Source of the DNA: Deltaproteobacteria bacterium
GTDB taxonomy: Bacteria; Bdellovibrionota_C; UBA2361; JAAYZI01
Length of the DNA: 8,485 nucleotides
NCBI GenBank assembly: GCA_012514925.1
Contig: JAAYZI010000099.1
Span: 1 to 8,485, forward strand
Direction: 5' to 3'
Part shown: piece by piece, positions 7,426 through 8,485 of the stretch
Numbering within the stretch: the first letter of the stretch is position 1
How the letters are laid out: every line of letters starts with the position of its first letter
Made by a program: the position numbers and the translations under genes
Notes under the pieces: model-generated
The model's database searches: none
Seen by the model: the letters and a program-made list of their open reading frames with translations, nothing else
What the model was told of the DNA's origin: nothing

Positions 7426-8277
7426 CTAATACAGCAGCTCAGACCAACGGCCGCCGGCTTTAAGTTCAGCCTTACGCTTTTGCCAATTCTCTTCGGAACC
7501 TGCCATCTTGACAAACGCCTTCTCAAGCATTCCCTCTAATTTATGCTGGCCTGACAAGAAAACGTAAGTATTGTTGTGAGACAACAACTCCCAAACCTCT
7601 TTTGCATTCTCTTCTAAGCTGCGCCCAATCTCAATCGGCGCATCCATATGAGGTTTCGGACTCACAGCCTGAAAAGCCTTAAAAGTCTCCTCGTCGTAGT
7701 AATTGGCGAAATCATTCTTCTCATCATTCATGTAGGCCATCTCAAGCCCGCTTCGTGCACCGTAGAAAAGCCGCACCTTACCCTTCCAAGCGCCCTTGCT
7801 CTTAAAGATCTTCTTAACGAACGCGCGAAACGGCGCAATTCCTGTACCCAGTCCAATCATCAGCATATTGGCGTTGACATCCTCCGGCACTTCAAAAGCA
7901 GTCCTAAACGGACCCCGCACAGAAATTTCAGAACCTGGGGTCAGATCGCAAAGATAATTAGAAGCAACCCCTTTTATCTTCTCACCGCTGAACTCATCAA
8001 TATAAAAACAGCGCCTAACGGCGATCACAATCTGGGAGGGACGACCCCCTCCTCCCACTTCACCACCTGCAATTGAGTAAAAGCGCACGTGTGCCTTATT
8101 TCCAAACTCATGCGGACCTGGGACCACAACCGCAATACTTTGGCCAGCCTCAAACTTAAAATCAGGCTGACTAATTTGAAGCACCAACTGGCGTACTTCT
8201 TCCGCGTCGCTCTTGGGAGTGATAAGGTCACTGCTTAAAACTTTAGCTTGAAAAGTGTCAGTATTATCCAGGTTCAT
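7426..8277 (-). CDS. Plant-type ferredoxin-NADP(H) reductase-like flavoprotein
   Basis: Predicted cytoplasmic FAD enzyme moving electrons between NAD(P)H and a ferredoxin, flavodoxin or similar carrier; the partner is not shown here. The 283-residue protein has the two-domain FNR layout. In the FAD-binding barrel are RFYS (65-68), GVASNYL (103-109) and GPF (122-124). The nucleotide-binding domain has IGLGTGIAPFR (141-151), LFYGARS (170-176) and the late YVFLSGQHKLEGM (238-250). The protein ends in an aromatic residue (WSELLY, Tyr283), as plant-type FNRs do to stack on the flavin. Ser242 sits where many plant-type FNRs have Cys in a CG-x-x-x-M motif. No ferredoxin domain, signal peptide or membrane segment is present. 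ATG 8277 is the first start in frame; GGAG lies 12 bases upstream, a long spacing. The stop is TAG at 7426-7428. The gene is 117 bp from the pheA-like gene and may be co-transcribed with it. The exact subfamily is not resolved. Confidence 0.85.
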   Translation of the reverse strand: MNLDNTDTFQAKVLSSDLITPKSDAEEVRQLVLQISQPDFKFEAGQSIAVVVPGPHEFGNKAHVRFYSIAGGEVGGGGRPSQIVIAVRRCFYIDEFSGEKIKGVASNYLCDLTPGSEISVRGPFRTAFEVPEDVNANMLMIGLGTGIAPFRAFVKKIFKSKGAWKGKVRLFYGARSGLEMAYMNDEKNDFANYYDEETFKAFQAVSPKPHMDAPIEIGRSLEENAKEVWELLSHNNTYVFLSGQHKLEGMLEKAFVKMAGSEENWQKRKAELKAGGRWSELLY

Positions 8278-8374
8278 TTTCTAAAAAATCTCCATGTTTA
8301 TCCGGTCCCTTAGGTTCTCATAACTCCACCCAAAGAGCAATCCGGTAGGACAGCCCTACTACTCAAGATCTTAA

Positions 8375-8380
8375 ATTATA
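8375..8380 (-). promoter_or_regulatory. Possible -10 box upstream of the reductase gene
   Basis: A perfect TATAAT on the minus strand lies 97 bp before the reductase ATG, within the 117-bp spacer after the pheA-like stop. No good -35 hexamer is found at 16-18 bp spacing. In the same spacer gtagg/cctac arms (8345-8359) form a small 5-bp hairpin without a T-run. The gene may therefore have its own weak or activated promoter, or simply be read from upstream. Confidence 0.3.
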
Positions 8381-8394
8381 GCCACTTGGAACTA

Positions 8395-8485
8395 TCATTC
8401 CCTCTCAACCCAAAGAAAACTGGTGTAGTTCTCCCTTAGATCCTGAAGCTCGTCTTCCACAACCTTAAGTCCGTAAATCTCGGCT
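8395..8485 (-). CDS. C-terminal end of a prephenate dehydratase-like protein (runs off the right edge)
   Basis: Only the last 29 complete codons are present, ending in two consecutive stops (TGA, then TAG). The peptide begins AEIYGLKVVEDELQD and ends NYTSFLWVERE. This resembles the end of the prephenate dehydratase catalytic domain, where a YGL segment, a (I/L)-x-D segment and N-x-TRF follow in that order. The Thr and Phe of the TRF motif are kept but Arg is Ser. In typical PheA proteins an ACT regulatory domain follows; here translation stops instead and I see no continuation in other frames. The enzyme would convert prephenate to phenylpyruvate in phenylalanine synthesis. With so few residues, the family call is a motif-based inference. 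Confidence 0.5.
   Translation of the reverse strand, partial: AEIYGLKVVEDELQDLRENYTSFLWVERE

Noticed and set aside
7648..8076. A 142-codon plus-strand reading frame opposite the reductase
   Set aside because: It is antisense to a clearly conserved FNR-family protein and the translation shows no domain or plausible composition.

Overview
The window carries four genes, all on the minus strand, so it reads in transcription order from the right edge to the left. They are the 3' end of a probable prephenate dehydratase gene, a complete plant-type ferredoxin-NADP(H) reductase-like gene, a very large bacterial alpha-2-macroglobulin lipoprotein gene, and the 5' third of a penicillin-binding protein 1C gene. 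No rRNA, tRNA, CRISPR array or phage gene was seen. The organism is most likely a mid-GC Gram-negative (diderm) bacterium. The evidence is an alpha-2-macroglobulin with a lipoprotein signal peptide directly followed by pbpC, an arrangement known from proteobacteria and other diderms. I cannot place it more precisely.

Layout: 8485-8395 holds the last 30 or so codons of a pheA-like gene that ends without the usual ACT domain. 8394-8278 is a short spacer with a possible -10 box. 8277-7426 is the reductase. 7425-6959 is a non-coding gap of 467 bp. Most of that gap (7085-7409) is a MITE-like element with about 88-bp imperfect terminal inverted repeats and a further internal hairpin. Its left part holds a plausible promoter and ribosome binding site for the next gene. 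6958-917 is the alpha-2-macroglobulin (2013 residues, intact CxEQ thioester). 920-1 is pbpC, which overlaps the previous gene by an ATGA junction and runs off the window.

The last two genes form the known periplasmic defence/repair pair. The macroglobulin is predicted to be anchored in the inner membrane and to trap foreign proteases covalently, while PBP1C can polymerise peptidoglycan where the wall is breached. The reductase and pheA-like genes look like unrelated housekeeping metabolism. The least ordinary features are the inverted-repeat element between the reductase and a2m, a 27-bp in-frame tandem duplication inside a2m, and the apparently ACT-less end of the dehydratase. I see no convincing evidence of a wholly new multi-gene system.
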